Assembly: GCA_963590855.1 (NCBI GenBank) | Contig: CAVAQT010000040.1 | Location: 1-18,591 of the forward strand | Reading direction: 5' to 3' | Source of the DNA: Ruminococcus_C sp963590855 | Lineage (GTDB): Bacteria; Bacillota; Clostridia; Oscillospirales; Ruminococcaceae | DNA: 18,591 nt | In this document: positions 7,517-15,320 of the stretch, piece by piece | Position numbering within the stretch: position 1 is the stretch's first letter | How the letters are laid out: each line of letters opens with the position of its first letter | The notes under the pieces: generated by a model | Database searches by the model: none | Told to the model about the DNA's origin: nothing | Seen by the model: the letters and a program-made list of their open reading frames with translations, nothing else | Position numbers and translations under genes: made by a program

Positions 7517-8484
7517 TTGTCGTCCTCCATGTCCTCCGGGATGCAGGGCTTCAGCGCAGCAATGGCGCACTCGATCTGGGAGGCATCCGGTTCACGGGTG
7601 GTGATGCGCTGGATCTGGAGTCCCGGCCAGGAAAGCGCCCGGGTCAGCCAGCTGTTGCTCCGGCCGGCGATGCGGATGAACTCATAGGAGATGCCCACCA
7701 CTACTGGCAGCAGGAGAATGCTGACAATGACACGGGGCAGCACCTGATAAATGGGCACGATGCACATCACCAGGATGCTGACGATCAGGGTGATAAAGAT
7801 GAAGCTTGTGCCGCAGCGCGGATGGAAGCGCGTGTGCTTCTTCACGTTCTCTACGGTCAGCTCCTCCCCTGCCTCATAGCAGGCAATGGTCTTATGCTCT
7901 GCGCCGTGGTATTCATAGGTACGGCGGATGTCCTTCATCAGTCCGGTGCACGCCATATAGCCCAGGAAGATGGCGATCTTGATGATGCCCTCTAGCAGCG
8001 ACCGCACGAAGCGGCTGTTGTCGGGGATGGGCGTATGGGCGATGAGCTGGGCAATGAGGAACTTCGGCAGGAACACAAACAGGCCGATGGCGACGGCGAT
8101 GCCGATCACCATGCCGATAGACATAATGATGCCGAAGAGCTTGTCTCCCAGCTTTTCATCCAGCCACTTTTCAAAGCGGTTCATGTCCTCGTCGCTCTCT
8201 TCCTCGTCCTCCGGCACCTGTTTTTCTGCCGACTTTGTCAGGCAGCGGTAGCCGTCCTTCATGGACAGCACGAAGTTGAAGCTGCCGCGGACAAAGGGAC
8301 ACTTTCGGTACCAGGGCATGTTCTTGCCGTTATTCTCCTTCCAGGTCTCCACGTCGATCTCGCCGTTGGGGAGACGGCATGCCATAGCGCCGGTATCTGC
8401 GCCTTTCATCATAACGCCCTCGATCAGTGCCTGACCGCCGATCTTGGTCATGTGCTTTGGGTTTTCTCTGGGTTGTTTTGCCAT
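7510..8484 (-). CDS. DUF1385 (YqhQ-like) membrane protein
   Basis: A 324 aa polytopic membrane protein of the DUF1385 family (B. subtilis YqhQ). The N-terminal hallmark GGQALIEGVMM is at residues 16-26, the conserved YHGAEHK and a CGTSF motif are in the second half, and at least four hydrophobic segments are visible. The His/Glu motif suggests a metal site, but no reaction is established for the family. An acidic patch (PEDEEESDEDMN) precedes the first membrane segment. DUF1385 next to prmC is a recurring order in Clostridia. AAAGGA precedes the ATG at 8482-8484. The histidine kinase gene ends 42 bp upstream. Confidence 0.9.
   Translation of the reverse strand: MAKQPRENPKHMTKIGGQALIEGVMMKGADTGAMACRLPNGEIDVETWKENNGKNMPWYRKCPFVRGSFNFVLSMKDGYRCLTKSAEKQVPEDEEESDEDMNRFEKWLDEKLGDKLFGIIMSIGMVIGIAVAIGLFVFLPKFLIAQLIAHTPIPDNSRFVRSLLEGIIKIAIFLGYMACTGLMKDIRRTYEYHGAEHKTIACYEAGEELTVENVKKHTRFHPRCGTSFIFITLIVSILVMCIVPIYQVLPRVIVSILLLPVVVGISYEFIRIAGRSNSWLTRALSWPGLQIQRITTREPDASQIECAIAALKPCIPEDMEDDKW
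7524..7528 (-). promoter_or_regulatory. Ribosome binding site that sets the prmC GTG start
   Basis: GGAGG on the minus strand, seven bases before the GTG at 7514-7516 and inside the last codons of the upstream gene. No comparable site precedes the other in-frame starts. Confidence 0.7.
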
Positions 8485-8526
8485 GTGCTGTCCTTTCTTC
8501 TGGTTCGCGAAAACGGGCGGATGCCG

Positions 8527-9987
8527 TTAGGTCGCTGCGCTGCTGCGGCGCTGGGCTTCTACCGGGAGGGTGATGGTCACATTGGTGCCCACGTTCAGCT
8601 CACTGGTGATGTCCAATCTGCCGCCGTGCATGGTGATGATTTCATCTGCCACGGCGAGTCCGATGCCCGAACCGCGCCGGGTGTGGTTTGCCTTAAAGAA
8701 CTTCGTCTTGACCCGGGGCAGATCGGCGGCGCTGATGCCCACGCCGTTGTCTGTGATGGTGACCTGGATCATATTTCCCACTTCTTCGGCGCTGATGGTG
8801 ATGGTGCTGCCGGAGTTGGAATATTTGATGGCGTTATCAATGACGTTGATAAACACCTGACGGATGCGGTTTTTGTCGCCGTAGACAAAGGGCAGCATCT
8901 CCGGTTCCTGATAGATGATGTGGATGTTCTCCCGCTTTGCCTTTTCCGTATAGATGAGCACAGCGTCCCCCAGCTCCGCCAGCACATCCATGGTGGCGCA
9001 CTGGAGAGAGAATCTGCCGCTCTGCATCCGGGAGAAGTCCAGCAGCTCCTCTACCATTTCCGACAAGCGCTCGGTCTCGTTGACGATGACATGCACGCCG
9101 CGCTGTACGGTGTCCGGATCAGCTTCCATGCACATGGTCTCCGCCCAGCCCTTAATGGCAGTCAGCGGCGTGCGCAGTTCATGGGACACCGAGGAGATGA
9201 ACTCGTTTTTCATGTTCTCCGTATTGGAGAGCTCGTCCGCCATCTGGTTGATGGACACGCAGAGATCGCCGATCTCGTCGTTGCTGTTTTCCTGGATGCG
9301 GACGGAAAAGTCACCCTTTGCGTACTGCTTGGTAGTAGCGTTGATCTGCTTGATGGGGCGCACAATAGAGCGGATGAAGTACATGCCCGTAATGCCCAGA
9401 AGCAGGAGCACGCCGGCGCACACCGCAGTGACGCCGAAAATGTAAGTATTGACGGCAGACTGGATGCGATCCAGGGACGCGACCACCCGGATGGCGTTGT
9501 ATTCCGTGTTCATATCGGAAATATCCACAGAAAGCGCCATGATGGTCTCGCCGTCCTGCTTGCCCACCCAATAACCGTCGCCGCCGTCCATGACGTTTTC
9601 ATAGTCGGGCATAGCTGCGCCCTCTGCCGGCGTAAAGCCGGAGGAGGTCAGGGCGACTCTGCCGCGGGAATTGATCACCATCAGTTCCATTTTGTCCTTA
9701 TCGGAAAAATTCTCGATGGTGCTGCGCATCTCCGAGGAGAAATTGATATCGGCATCCTGGGCATAGCGGCTGAGGACACCGGTCACGGAGCTGATCTTGG
9801 TATTCAGATACTGCTGGGACGCACTATAGTAGTAGTTCTGCATAATATAGATAAATGCCAGATCCAGTATCGTCAGCACCAGAGCGATGATCCCCAGGTT
9901 ATTGATGACCCACCGCCGCGTAATTGAGCTTCCGGCGCGTTTTTTTGCGCCGCGTCTGCGTTTATTTGTCATTCCACTTATATCCAT
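8527..9987 (-). CDS. Sensor histidine kinase (HAMP, HisKA, HATPase)
   Basis: Membrane sensor kinase of 486 aa. TM1 lies at about 26-49, an extracellular sensor region at 50-182, TM2 at 183-205 and HAMP at 206-257. HisKA carries the phosphoacceptor H269 in SVSHELRTPLT. The N box is VIDNAIKYS (382-390), with DNGVGI (413-418) and GSGIGLAVADEI (439-450) as G boxes. The extracellular part is compatible with a PAS-like/CACHE-like fold but is not assignable by eye. The start at 9985-9987 or the ATG five codons later (9970-9972) both overlap the response regulator's 3' end; neither has a good ribosome site, consistent with translational coupling. Its partner is the regulator immediately upstream. The overall layout resembles WalK/PhoR-type kinases. 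The signal is unknown. Confidence 0.93.
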   Translation of the reverse strand: MDISGMTNKRRRGAKKRAGSSITRRWVINNLGIIALVLTILDLAFIYIMQNYYYSASQQYLNTKISSVTGVLSRYAQDADINFSSEMRSTIENFSDKDKMELMVINSRGRVALTSSGFTPAEGAAMPDYENVMDGGDGYWVGKQDGETIMALSVDISDMNTEYNAIRVVASLDRIQSAVNTYIFGVTAVCAGVLLLLGITGMYFIRSIVRPIKQINATTKQYAKGDFSVRIQENSNDEIGDLCVSINQMADELSNTENMKNEFISSVSHELRTPLTAIKGWAETMCMEADPDTVQRGVHVIVNETERLSEMVEELLDFSRMQSGRFSLQCATMDVLAELGDAVLIYTEKAKRENIHIIYQEPEMLPFVYGDKNRIRQVFINVIDNAIKYSNSGSTITISAEEVGNMIQVTITDNGVGISAADLPRVKTKFFKANHTRRGSGIGLAVADEIITMHGGRLDITSELNVGTNVTITLPVEAQRRSSAAT

Positions 9988-10660
9988 AGCCCCAGATCGT
10001 CGTAATGTAATGCGGCTTGCTGGGTTCTTCTTCGATCTTCATGCGGATACGGCGGATATTCACGTCCACGATCTTGTCATCGCCGAAATAGCCGTCGCCC
10101 CAGATGTGGTTCAGGATGCTGGCGCGATCCAGCGCAGTGTTCTGGTTGTTCAGGAAATATTCCATGATCTGGTATTCCACCTGGGTCAGGTCGATGAGCT
10201 TGCCGTTTTTGGTGACGGTGCGGCTCTTGAGGTTCAGGGTGAACGGGCCGCTTTCGATGACGGGCGACTGTTCGTCCTTGATAAAGCTCATGCAGACACG
10301 GCGGTAGATGGCGTCCACTCTGGCGGTCAGCTCAGAGGGCGAAAACGGCTTTGTGATATAGTCGTCCGCGCCGAACATCAGTCCGCTGACCTTATCCATC
10401 TCCTGTGTCCGCGCCGTCAGCATGATAATGCCGATGGTGGAGCTCTTTTCCCGGAGCTTTTTGCAGACGGTAAAGCCGTCGATGCCGGGCATCATGATAT
10501 CCAGCAGCACGATGTCAAAGTTGCCGTGCTCCTCTTCAAAGACCCGGAGCGCATCCTCGCCGCATCCCACATCGCACACGTCATAGCCGGCGCGCTTGAG
10601 GTTGATGACGACAAAGTCCCGGATCACATCTTCATCTTCACACACTAAAATTCGTTTCAT
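9962..10660 (-). CDS. OmpR/PhoB-family response regulator
   Basis: DNA-binding two-component regulator of 232 aa. The receiver domain has the acidic pair E9/D10 region (CEDED), phosphoacceptor D54 in DIVLLDIMMPG, and the conserved Lys in ITKPFSP. The C-terminal winged helix shows LTQVEYQIMEYF and the wing IRRIRMKIE, ending TIWGYGYKW as is typical of the family. The start is placed at the ATG at 10658-10660 with GAGGTG five bases upstream. An in-frame 35-codon extension is Arg-rich, covers a palindromic repeat and is rejected. It is the first gene of the long minus-strand series and overlaps the kinase. No sigma-A promoter is recognisable directly upstream. Targets cannot be inferred from the window. 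Confidence 0.94.
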   Translation of the reverse strand: MKRILVCEDEDVIRDFVVINLKRAGYDVCDVGCGEDALRVFEEEHGNFDIVLLDIMMPGIDGFTVCKKLREKSSTIGIIMLTARTQEMDKVSGLMFGADDYITKPFSPSELTARVDAIYRRVCMSFIKDEQSPVIESGPFTLNLKSRTVTKNGKLIDLTQVEYQIMEYFLNNQNTALDRASILNHIWGDGYFGDDKIVDVNIRRIRMKIEEEPSKPHYITTIWGYGYKWNDK

Positions 10661-10717
10661 TTCTACACCTCTGTTTGAGAGACTGTTTTTATTTTCACAT
10701 TCCGAAAGGCGGATCAT

Positions 10718-10816
10718 CCCCCTGTCCCTTCGGGACATCCCTCTTTTCAAGGGGGACATATTCACTCATAGAAGGCTTATCCCTTCTATGAGAAAGTATG
10801 AGAAAGAGACAGGGGG
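10718..10816. repeat. 99-bp imperfect palindrome (intergenic repeat unit A)
   Basis: The outer arms CCCCCTGTC (10718-10726) and GACAGGGGG (10808-10816) are perfect inverted copies. Inside are GTCCC-TTC-GGGAC and CATAGAAGG-CTTAT-CCCTTCTATG hairpins. There is no ORF with coding character. The unit lies between the response regulator and the lipoprotein gene and may form part of one composite insertion with the next repeat. Confidence 0.7.
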
Positions 10817-10842
10817 TACAATCAAATGCAAGGTTTCCTCTG

Positions 10843-10912
10843 TAGGGGCGAACATCGTTCGCCCCTTGGTAGGTTTATGGGTAATCCCGGGCGAACCATG
10901 TTCGCCCCTACG
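10843..10912. repeat. Paired GGGCGAAC palindromes (intergenic repeat, copies 2 and 3)
   Basis: GGGGCGAAC-ATC-GTTCGCCCC at 10845-10865 and GGGCGAAC-CAT-GTTCGCCC at 10889-10907 stand about 25 bp apart. Together they form a larger inverted pair, GTAGGGGCGAACAT against ATGTTCGCCCCTAC. The same palindrome occurs at 47-65. The 363-bp gap 10661-11023 otherwise shows no gene, tRNA or clear promoter. Confidence 0.75.
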
Positions 10913-11023
10913 ATTGGGAGAATGTTATATACGTTACCGTAAGGTTTTCCATTTCCGGTACAGGACTCCTGCATTAAAATTATCCCTCCGGCACTTCGTC
11001 CCATCTCAGCACAGGAAAGCTCC

Positions 11024-12364
11024 TTACTGTACAAACAAAAACCGCACCATAAGCGTTTCCCACGGCTGTGCCAGATCGTCCTCGGTCTCAGCAGCTTTCA
11101 TATAATAGGACGCCTTGCCCCGGGTATGGAGCAGCTGATAGCCCTCGGCTTCGCGCTCTTCCTGGGATTCTGCATCCTGTGCCACACTATAGCGGAGCAG
11201 CTCGGTCATATGGTCGTTCATCTCGCCGTCATAGCGGCAGAACACAATGTCCCCTGTGAGGGTATCCGTCACCGCAGTCACCGTGTCATACCACGCCGCC
11301 GGCAGCAGGAACACACAGCCGTCATTCAGGCTGAAATAGCCCCGTGCCTTTTCGGTCAGGCTGCCCTCAGAGACGCTGAGCCACCGGGTAAGACGCACCT
11401 GCTCTGAGGCATCTGCGCCATAGCCCGGAAACGGCTCCTGCACCGGGATCTCCACTGCGCCGTCACCGTCCAGATCTATGGAAAGATAACCCACCGAGCG
11501 GTTGGTCTGTGACACCGATTCGCTGTCGGAGAGCACATATGCCAGGGTATTCCCCTGCACATGCAGGATCTCGGTTTGCAGCGAGGACGGCCCGGTAGCG
11601 CCGTCGATATAGATACCGGTAGTACCGTCGGACAATGTGCCGTACACCGTCTGGCTGAAATCCGTAAACCCGGTGCGCAGATCCAGCTTGCCGTTATCCT
11701 TGATGCTGCCGTCCTGGAGACGGTACATTGCCGCCGAGGAAGAGGCGTTTTCCGTCAGCTTTCCCAACACCAGAAGCTCCCGGCTCTGGTCGCCGTCCAG
11801 GTCTGCCACGTCGAACATGGTATACGGCGCGGTGAACAGCTGCTGCACCTCGCTGTCGCCGTAGCGATAGACGGTCAGAGACTTGTCCGACTGATCCACG
11901 CCGCTGTAGCCCACAAAGATCTGGTTCTGGGTAGTGTCTCCCATGGGCGATACCTCGATGCGCTCTACCTCTGTGCCGTCCGCCGGACGGTCGCACACAG
12001 ACATCCACGCCCCTTTGACCTGATCCAGAACGCTGAGCCGCAGCCCGTTTTCCGCGGCGGCAAGGCTGGTTTTCTTATAGAATACCAGCGCTTCGTCTGC
12101 GCCGTCCCCGTCCAGATCCGCTACCGTAAAGGCGGAGAGATTCGCGCCGGCTCTGGGGTACTGGAGGGTGATGCTGCTCCCCACGGCGTCCTGGAGCGCC
12201 AGGTAGATCTGCTGCTGTTCTTCGCTCAGACTGGGCGGTTTCAGCAGAGAATCTACCGTTGCGCCCGGCGTACAGCCGGAAAACAGCAGGCAGCAAAGTA
12301 GGCAAAATGCGGCTGGCAGCCGTGGCCGCCGCCGCATCCTCAGCATGGAGATTATCGGTCGCAT
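11024..12364 (-). CDS. Putative lipoprotein with DxDGD (FG-GAP/VCBS-like) repeats
   Basis: A 446 aa exported protein of unknown role. An Arg-rich start, a hydrophobic segment (19-29) and C31 in FSGC form a lipoprotein signal. Three calcium-binding-like motifs follow: DLDGDGADE (83-91), DLDGDQSRE (186-194) and DLDGDG (295-300). Their hydrophobic-then-DxDGDG-then-acidic pattern is that of FG-GAP/VCBS beta-propeller repeats. It would be surface anchored and may bind a ligand or act in envelope assembly; no catalytic motif is recognisable. The ATG at 12362-12364 overlaps the citrate synthase end by 13 bp. Later ATGs (codons 7 and 10) are equally possible, as none has a clear ribosome site. It follows citrate synthase in one operon, though a functional link is not evident. 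Confidence 0.75.
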   Translation of the reverse strand: MRPIISMLRMRRRPRLPAAFCLLCCLLFSGCTPGATVDSLLKPPSLSEEQQQIYLALQDAVGSSITLQYPRAGANLSAFTVADLDGDGADEALVFYKKTSLAAAENGLRLSVLDQVKGAWMSVCDRPADGTEVERIEVSPMGDTTQNQIFVGYSGVDQSDKSLTVYRYGDSEVQQLFTAPYTMFDVADLDGDQSRELLVLGKLTENASSSAAMYRLQDGSIKDNGKLDLRTGFTDFSQTVYGTLSDGTTGIYIDGATGPSSLQTEILHVQGNTLAYVLSDSESVSQTNRSVGYLSIDLDGDGAVEIPVQEPFPGYGADASEQVRLTRWLSVSEGSLTEKARGYFSLNDGCVFLLPAAWYDTVTAVTDTLTGDIVFCRYDGEMNDHMTELLRYSVAQDAESQEEREAEGYQLLHTRGKASYYMKAAETEDDLAQPWETLMVRFLFVQ

Positions 12365-13725
12365 AGAGGAACATACTCCTTCGCCTTTGCGATCGCCTTG
12401 TATGCCGGACGAATGATCCGCTTTCCGGTGAGCATCTCTTCCATACGGTGCGCCGCCCAGCCCACCATTCTGGCGGTGGCGAACAGCGGCGTAAACAGCT
12501 CGTCCGGAATGCCCAGCATCCGGTACACCAGACCGGAGTACATATCCACATTGGCACAGACGACCTTGTCGCTGCCGCGGACAGACTTCATCAGTTCCGG
12601 TGTCAGTTTTTCAATGGTATCCAGCAGCTTGAACTCCCGTTCGATCTCCTTGCCGGAAGCCAGTGCCATTGCCTTGCGCTTCAGGATCACAGCACGGGGA
12701 TCAGACAGGGTATAGACGGCATGTCCCATGCCGTAGATCAGACCGGAGCCGTCGTTGGCTTCCTTCCGCAGGATCTTGGTGAGATAGTCGGCGACTTCGC
12801 CCTCGTTCTCCCAGTGCGCCACATGTGCCTTGATGTCGTCCAGCATCTGGATGACCTTGATGTTCGCGCCGCCGTGACGAGGCCCTTTGAGGGAGTTGAT
12901 GGCGGAGGTGTATGCGGCAAAGGGATCTGTGCCGGAAGAGGTCGCCACGCGGCAGGCAAAGGTGGAATTGTTTCCGCCGCCGTGGTCTGCGTGGAGCGCC
13001 AGCAGGGTATCCAGCAGCTGTGCCTCTGCCTTGGTATAGGAGCGGTCGCTCCGGATCAGGGACAGGATGGATTCTGCGGTGTTCTCCTCCGGACGCAGCG
13101 GATGCATGATGAGGCTGGCGTTGTCATACTTATGGCGCTTCGCCTGATATGCGCCGTCCATGAGGATGGGCATCTTTGCGATCAGATCCAGGGCGATGGA
13201 CATCTCGTCCTCAATGGTGGTATTCTCGGTCACATCGGAGTAGGAATACAGGGACAGGATGCTCCGCGCCAGCTTATTCATAATGTTATTGGACGGAGAC
13301 TGCATGATGGAATCTACCAGGAATCCCGGCGGCAGCTCGCGGCGAACGCCGAGAGAACGTGTCATGCGCTCCAGATCTGCGCCGTTCGGGAGTCTGCCGA
13401 ACAGGAGCAGGTATGCAACTTCTTCAAAGACATAGCGGTCTTCCCGCTCTGCGTTTTCGATCAGGTCGTTGATATCATAGCCGCGGTAGATGAGCTGGCC
13501 GGGGATCGGCTGGCGCTCGCCTTCACTCATGACATAGCCATGTACCATACAGATCCGGGTAATCCCAGCAATGACGCCGGAACCGTCTGCGTTTCTCAGA
13601 CCTCGTTTCACATCGAAGCGTTCGTAATATTTTGGAGCGATGGCGGAATATTGTACCAAGTCTTCGCATAAATTGTGGATATCAGAGTCCTCGATGCTGT
13701 GGTTATAAATCAGCTGCGGTGTCAT
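12352..13725 (-). CDS. gltA: Citrate synthase (Si-type fold)
   Basis: Condenses acetyl-CoA and oxaloacetate to citrate. The family signature is present: HADHGGGNN (245-253), H284 in GPRHGG and H335 in GMGHAVY followed by SDPRA (341-345), which holds the substrate-binding Arg. The 457 aa length includes an N-terminal extension of about 40 residues common in clostridial enzymes. AGGAGG is eight bases before the ATG at 13723-13725, and a consensus promoter lies at 13758-13786. In a fermentative anaerobe its likely role is 2-oxoglutarate and glutamate synthesis rather than a complete cycle. 2-Methylcitrate synthase activity cannot be excluded from sequence. The downstream lipoprotein gene overlaps its stop codon. 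Confidence 0.93.
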   Translation of the reverse strand: MTPQLIYNHSIEDSDIHNLCEDLVQYSAIAPKYYERFDVKRGLRNADGSGVIAGITRICMVHGYVMSEGERQPIPGQLIYRGYDINDLIENAEREDRYVFEEVAYLLLFGRLPNGADLERMTRSLGVRRELPPGFLVDSIMQSPSNNIMNKLARSILSLYSYSDVTENTTIEDEMSIALDLIAKMPILMDGAYQAKRHKYDNASLIMHPLRPEENTAESILSLIRSDRSYTKAEAQLLDTLLALHADHGGGNNSTFACRVATSSGTDPFAAYTSAINSLKGPRHGGANIKVIQMLDDIKAHVAHWENEGEVADYLTKILRKEANDGSGLIYGMGHAVYTLSDPRAVILKRKAMALASGKEIEREFKLLDTIEKLTPELMKSVRGSDKVVCANVDMYSGLVYRMLGIPDELFTPLFATARMVGWAAHRMEEMLTGKRIIRPAYKAIAKAKEYVPLCDR

Positions 13726-13757
13726 AGAGATTGCCTCCTTTTTAATCGTTACCTTAT

Positions 13758-13786
13758 ATTATACACGAAAAGCCGCCGCCTGTCAA
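13758..13786 (-). promoter_or_regulatory. Consensus sigma-A promoter of the citrate synthase operon
   Basis: Minus strand TTGACA (13781-13786), 17-base spacer, TATAAT (13758-13763). Perfect hexamers and spacing about 30 bp before the ATG. The leader is very short, which leaves no room for a riboswitch. Confidence 0.88.
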
Positions 13787-13851
13787 TCTTTTTCAAAGGT
13801 TTTTGTCCGGTGGAACATGCGCCGGGCAAAAACAGAAAGGAACTGGGAAAA

Positions 13852-14907
13852 ATGAGGAAATATTTGATGATCCTGGGCGCTTTTACGGCTGCCCTGTTTT
13901 TGTTTACAGTGCTTCCGGCGCAGTTTACGGCGCGTTCTTCCGGCACAGCGCCGCCGTCTGCCACAGCACCCACTTCCCTTTCTGCGCCGGAGGATGCCAC
14001 AGATCCTGCAGGCACCGAGGAGACAGCGGAAACAGCACAGCTTTGCAGCACCTACAAGATGCTGGACATCACCAGCGGCAAGGTGGAGGAGATCTCCGTC
14101 CGGGACTATGTGATCGGCGCGGTCTGTGCAGAAATGCCGGCGACCTTTGCGCCGGAGGCACTCAAGGCACAGGCGGTGGCGGCGCACACCTATGCCGAGC
14201 GGCAGCATCTCCTAGAAAAATCCAGTCCCACTGCGGAGCTTTGCGGCGCGGATTTTTCCAACGACAGCAGCCAGTATCAGGCGTGCTTCACGGAAAATCA
14301 GGCGCGGCAATACTACGGCGACAACTTCGACAGCGCCTATGCCAAGATCACCCAGGCGGTAGACGAGGTACTCCCCTATGTCCTGGAATATGACGGCGCG
14401 CCCATTATTGCGGCGTTCTGCTCCATGTCCGCCGGTGTCACGGAAAGTGCAGAAAACGTGTGGGGCAGTCCGGTGGCATATCTCGTCCCGGTGGAAAGCG
14501 AAGCGGACACGGCTGCGCCGCGGTATCTGGAGACCGCCAGCTTCAGCGGTGCGGAATTTCAGGAGGCGGTACAGGCGCTGCTGCCCGATGCCGTCTGGGA
14601 CAGCGACATGGCAAAATGGGTGCAGACCGGGGATCGTTCCGATTCCGGGACGGTGCTCCAGGTGACCGTCGGCGGTGTCTCCTGCACCGGGCAGCAGTTG
14701 CGGGAAGCGCTGGGGCTGCGGTCGGCTGCCTTTTCCGTAGAAGTGAAAGACGGCGAGCTGGTTTTCACCACCAAGGGCTATGGACACGGCGTGGGCATGA
14801 GCCAGTTCGGGGCAAACGCCATGGCAAAGGACGGCGCGGACTGGCAGGAGATCCTGATGCATTATTATCCCGCAGCCGAGCTGACAGAGGGCAGGATCGA
14901 AGCATAA
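13852..14907 (+). CDS. spoIID: SpoIID/LytB-domain protein (stage II sporulation protein D-like)
   Basis: Membrane-anchored SpoIID-family protein of 351 aa. In endospore formers SpoIID is a lytic transglycosylase that cuts denuded glycan strands during engulfment. Here an N-terminal hydrophobic anchor (5-22) is followed by a Ser/Thr/Pro/Glu-rich linker (27-63). The SpoIID domain begins at VRDYVIGAVCAEMP (83-96), where the Glu of AEMP is the probable catalytic residue. FCSMSAGVTESAENVWG (189-205) and the C-terminal GYGHGVGMSQFGANAMA (309-325) are the other family blocks. The start at 13852 has AAAGGA upstream and begins directly with the anchor; a 59-codon in-frame extension covers the citrate synthase promoter and is rejected. 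It diverges from citrate synthase. No sigma-E-like promoter could be recognised. Confidence 0.88.
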   Translation: MRKYLMILGAFTAALFLFTVLPAQFTARSSGTAPPSATAPTSLSAPEDATDPAGTEETAETAQLCSTYKMLDITSGKVEEISVRDYVIGAVCAEMPATFAPEALKAQAVAAHTYAERQHLLEKSSPTAELCGADFSNDSSQYQACFTENQARQYYGDNFDSAYAKITQAVDEVLPYVLEYDGAPIIAAFCSMSAGVTESAENVWGSPVAYLVPVESEADTAAPRYLETASFSGAEFQEAVQALLPDAVWDSDMAKWVQTGDRSDSGTVLQVTVGGVSCTGQQLREALGLRSAAFSVEVKDGELVFTTKGYGHGVGMSQFGANAMAKDGADWQEILMHYYPAAELTEGRIEA

Positions 14908-14928
14908 ATTCTCTCTATTTCACAATAG

Positions 14929-14984
14929 CTTTCCACAATATTTTCAACATTTTAACAGAGAAAAACAAATGGTTTTGTGGAAAG
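14929..14984. other. Inverted repeat in the AT-rich gap after spoIID
   Basis: CTTTCCACAA (14929-14938) and TTGTGGAAAG (14975-14984) are perfect 10-bp arms around a 36-bp AT-rich loop. It could be a weak terminator or a protein site. The arms resemble DnaA-box-like sequence only loosely. The rest of 14908-15052 shows no gene. Confidence 0.4.
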
Positions 14985-15052
14985 TTCGGCATCGTCCGAG
15001 AAAAGACGTGCATATTATACAATTTCTGCATAAAAATAATCCGGTCTGCCCC

Positions 15053-15081
15053 TTGACAAACCGGACGGATTCGGGTATAAT
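15053..15081 (+). promoter_or_regulatory. Perfect sigma-A promoter of the antisense RNA
   Basis: TTGACA (15053-15058), 17-base spacer, TATAAT (15076-15081). No plus-strand ORF with a ribosome site follows. The next element is the terminator at 15140-15175, so the product is a short RNA. Confidence 0.88.
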
Positions 15082-15087
15082 AAACAT

Positions 15088-15180
15088 AAAGAGAGCGTAC
15101 CGAATGGCGGTCACTCCCGATTTAGTTGGCTTATTTTAAAAATAGCCGCCTTATGTGAGAGTGAGGCGGCTATTTCTCTT
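15088..15180 (+). ncRNA. Putative type I antitoxin RNA
   Basis: Transcript of about 90 nt between a perfect promoter and a 12-bp perfect-stem terminator. It is transcribed toward the toxin gene and is complementary to the 3' end and stop region of its mRNA, plus any read-through beyond. Its 5' segment (15093-15119) repeats, in inverted DNA orientation, the leader of the toxin mRNA (15313-15353). A homologous RNA is encoded at 1347-1440. Ends are estimated from the promoter and terminator. Confidence 0.7.
15140..15175. terminator. Bidirectional terminator shared by antitoxin RNA and toxin mRNA
   Basis: AAATAGCCGCCT (15140-15151) and AGGCGGCTATTT (15164-15175) form a perfect 12-bp stem. T-rich tracts follow in both directions (CTCTTTT on +, TTTAAAAT on -). 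The toxin stop codon at 15170-15172 lies within the stem. Confidence 0.85.
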
Positions 15181-15274
15181 TTGTATTGCGAGAGCGATTC
15201 TTACTGCTGTTTTGCAGAAGCAGAATCACATTACAAATGACGTTGCATAAAGTCAAAAACTCCATCCATGTCAT
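15170..15274 (-). CDS. 34-aa hydrophobic peptide, probable type I toxin
   Basis: A 34-residue peptide beginning MTWMEFLTLCNV, with a hydrophobic span at about residues 6-20 (rich in Leu, Ile, Val and Cys) and a basic tail ending RNTKEK. One membrane helix plus a charged tail is the hallmark of small membrane-damaging type I toxins (Fst/TxpA/holin-like class); I cannot assign the exact family by eye. AAGGGAG lies 10 bases before the ATG at 15272-15274, and an in-frame TGA lies seven codons upstream, which fixes the start. Its own perfect promoter is at 15363-15391. The SD is buried in a hairpin (15283-15320). The stop codon lies in the terminator shared with the antisense RNA. This module layout, more than the peptide alone, supports the call. 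Confidence 0.75.
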   Translation of the reverse strand: MTWMEFLTLCNVICNVILLLQNSSKNRSRNTKEK

Positions 15275-15282
15275 AACGCAAC

Positions 15283-15320
15283 AACTCCCTTGTCACTGTG
15301 TTTTCACACAGCCGGGAGTT
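15283..15320 (-). promoter_or_regulatory. SD-sequestering hairpin in the toxin leader
   Basis: In the toxin mRNA AACTCCC (15320-15314) pairs with GGGAGTT (15289-15283) and CTGTG (15311-15307) with CACAG (15300-15296). The ribosome binding site AAGGGAG (15291-15285) lies in the outer stem, so translation should be repressed in this fold. Confidence 0.7.

Noticed and set aside
8035..9927. A 630-codon open frame on the plus strand, His/Asp/Val-rich.
   Set aside because: Antisense shadow of the histidine kinase and DUF1385 genes, with no domain and no proper start site.
10822..11034. A 70-codon minus-strand frame in the gap after the lipoprotein gene.
   Set aside because: Most of it is made of the GGGCGAAC palindromes and repeat flanks, with no ribosome site.
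14929..14984. TTCCACA-like arms as DnaA boxes of a replication origin.
   Set aside because: Only two weak matches, no cluster, and no dnaA or dnaN nearby.
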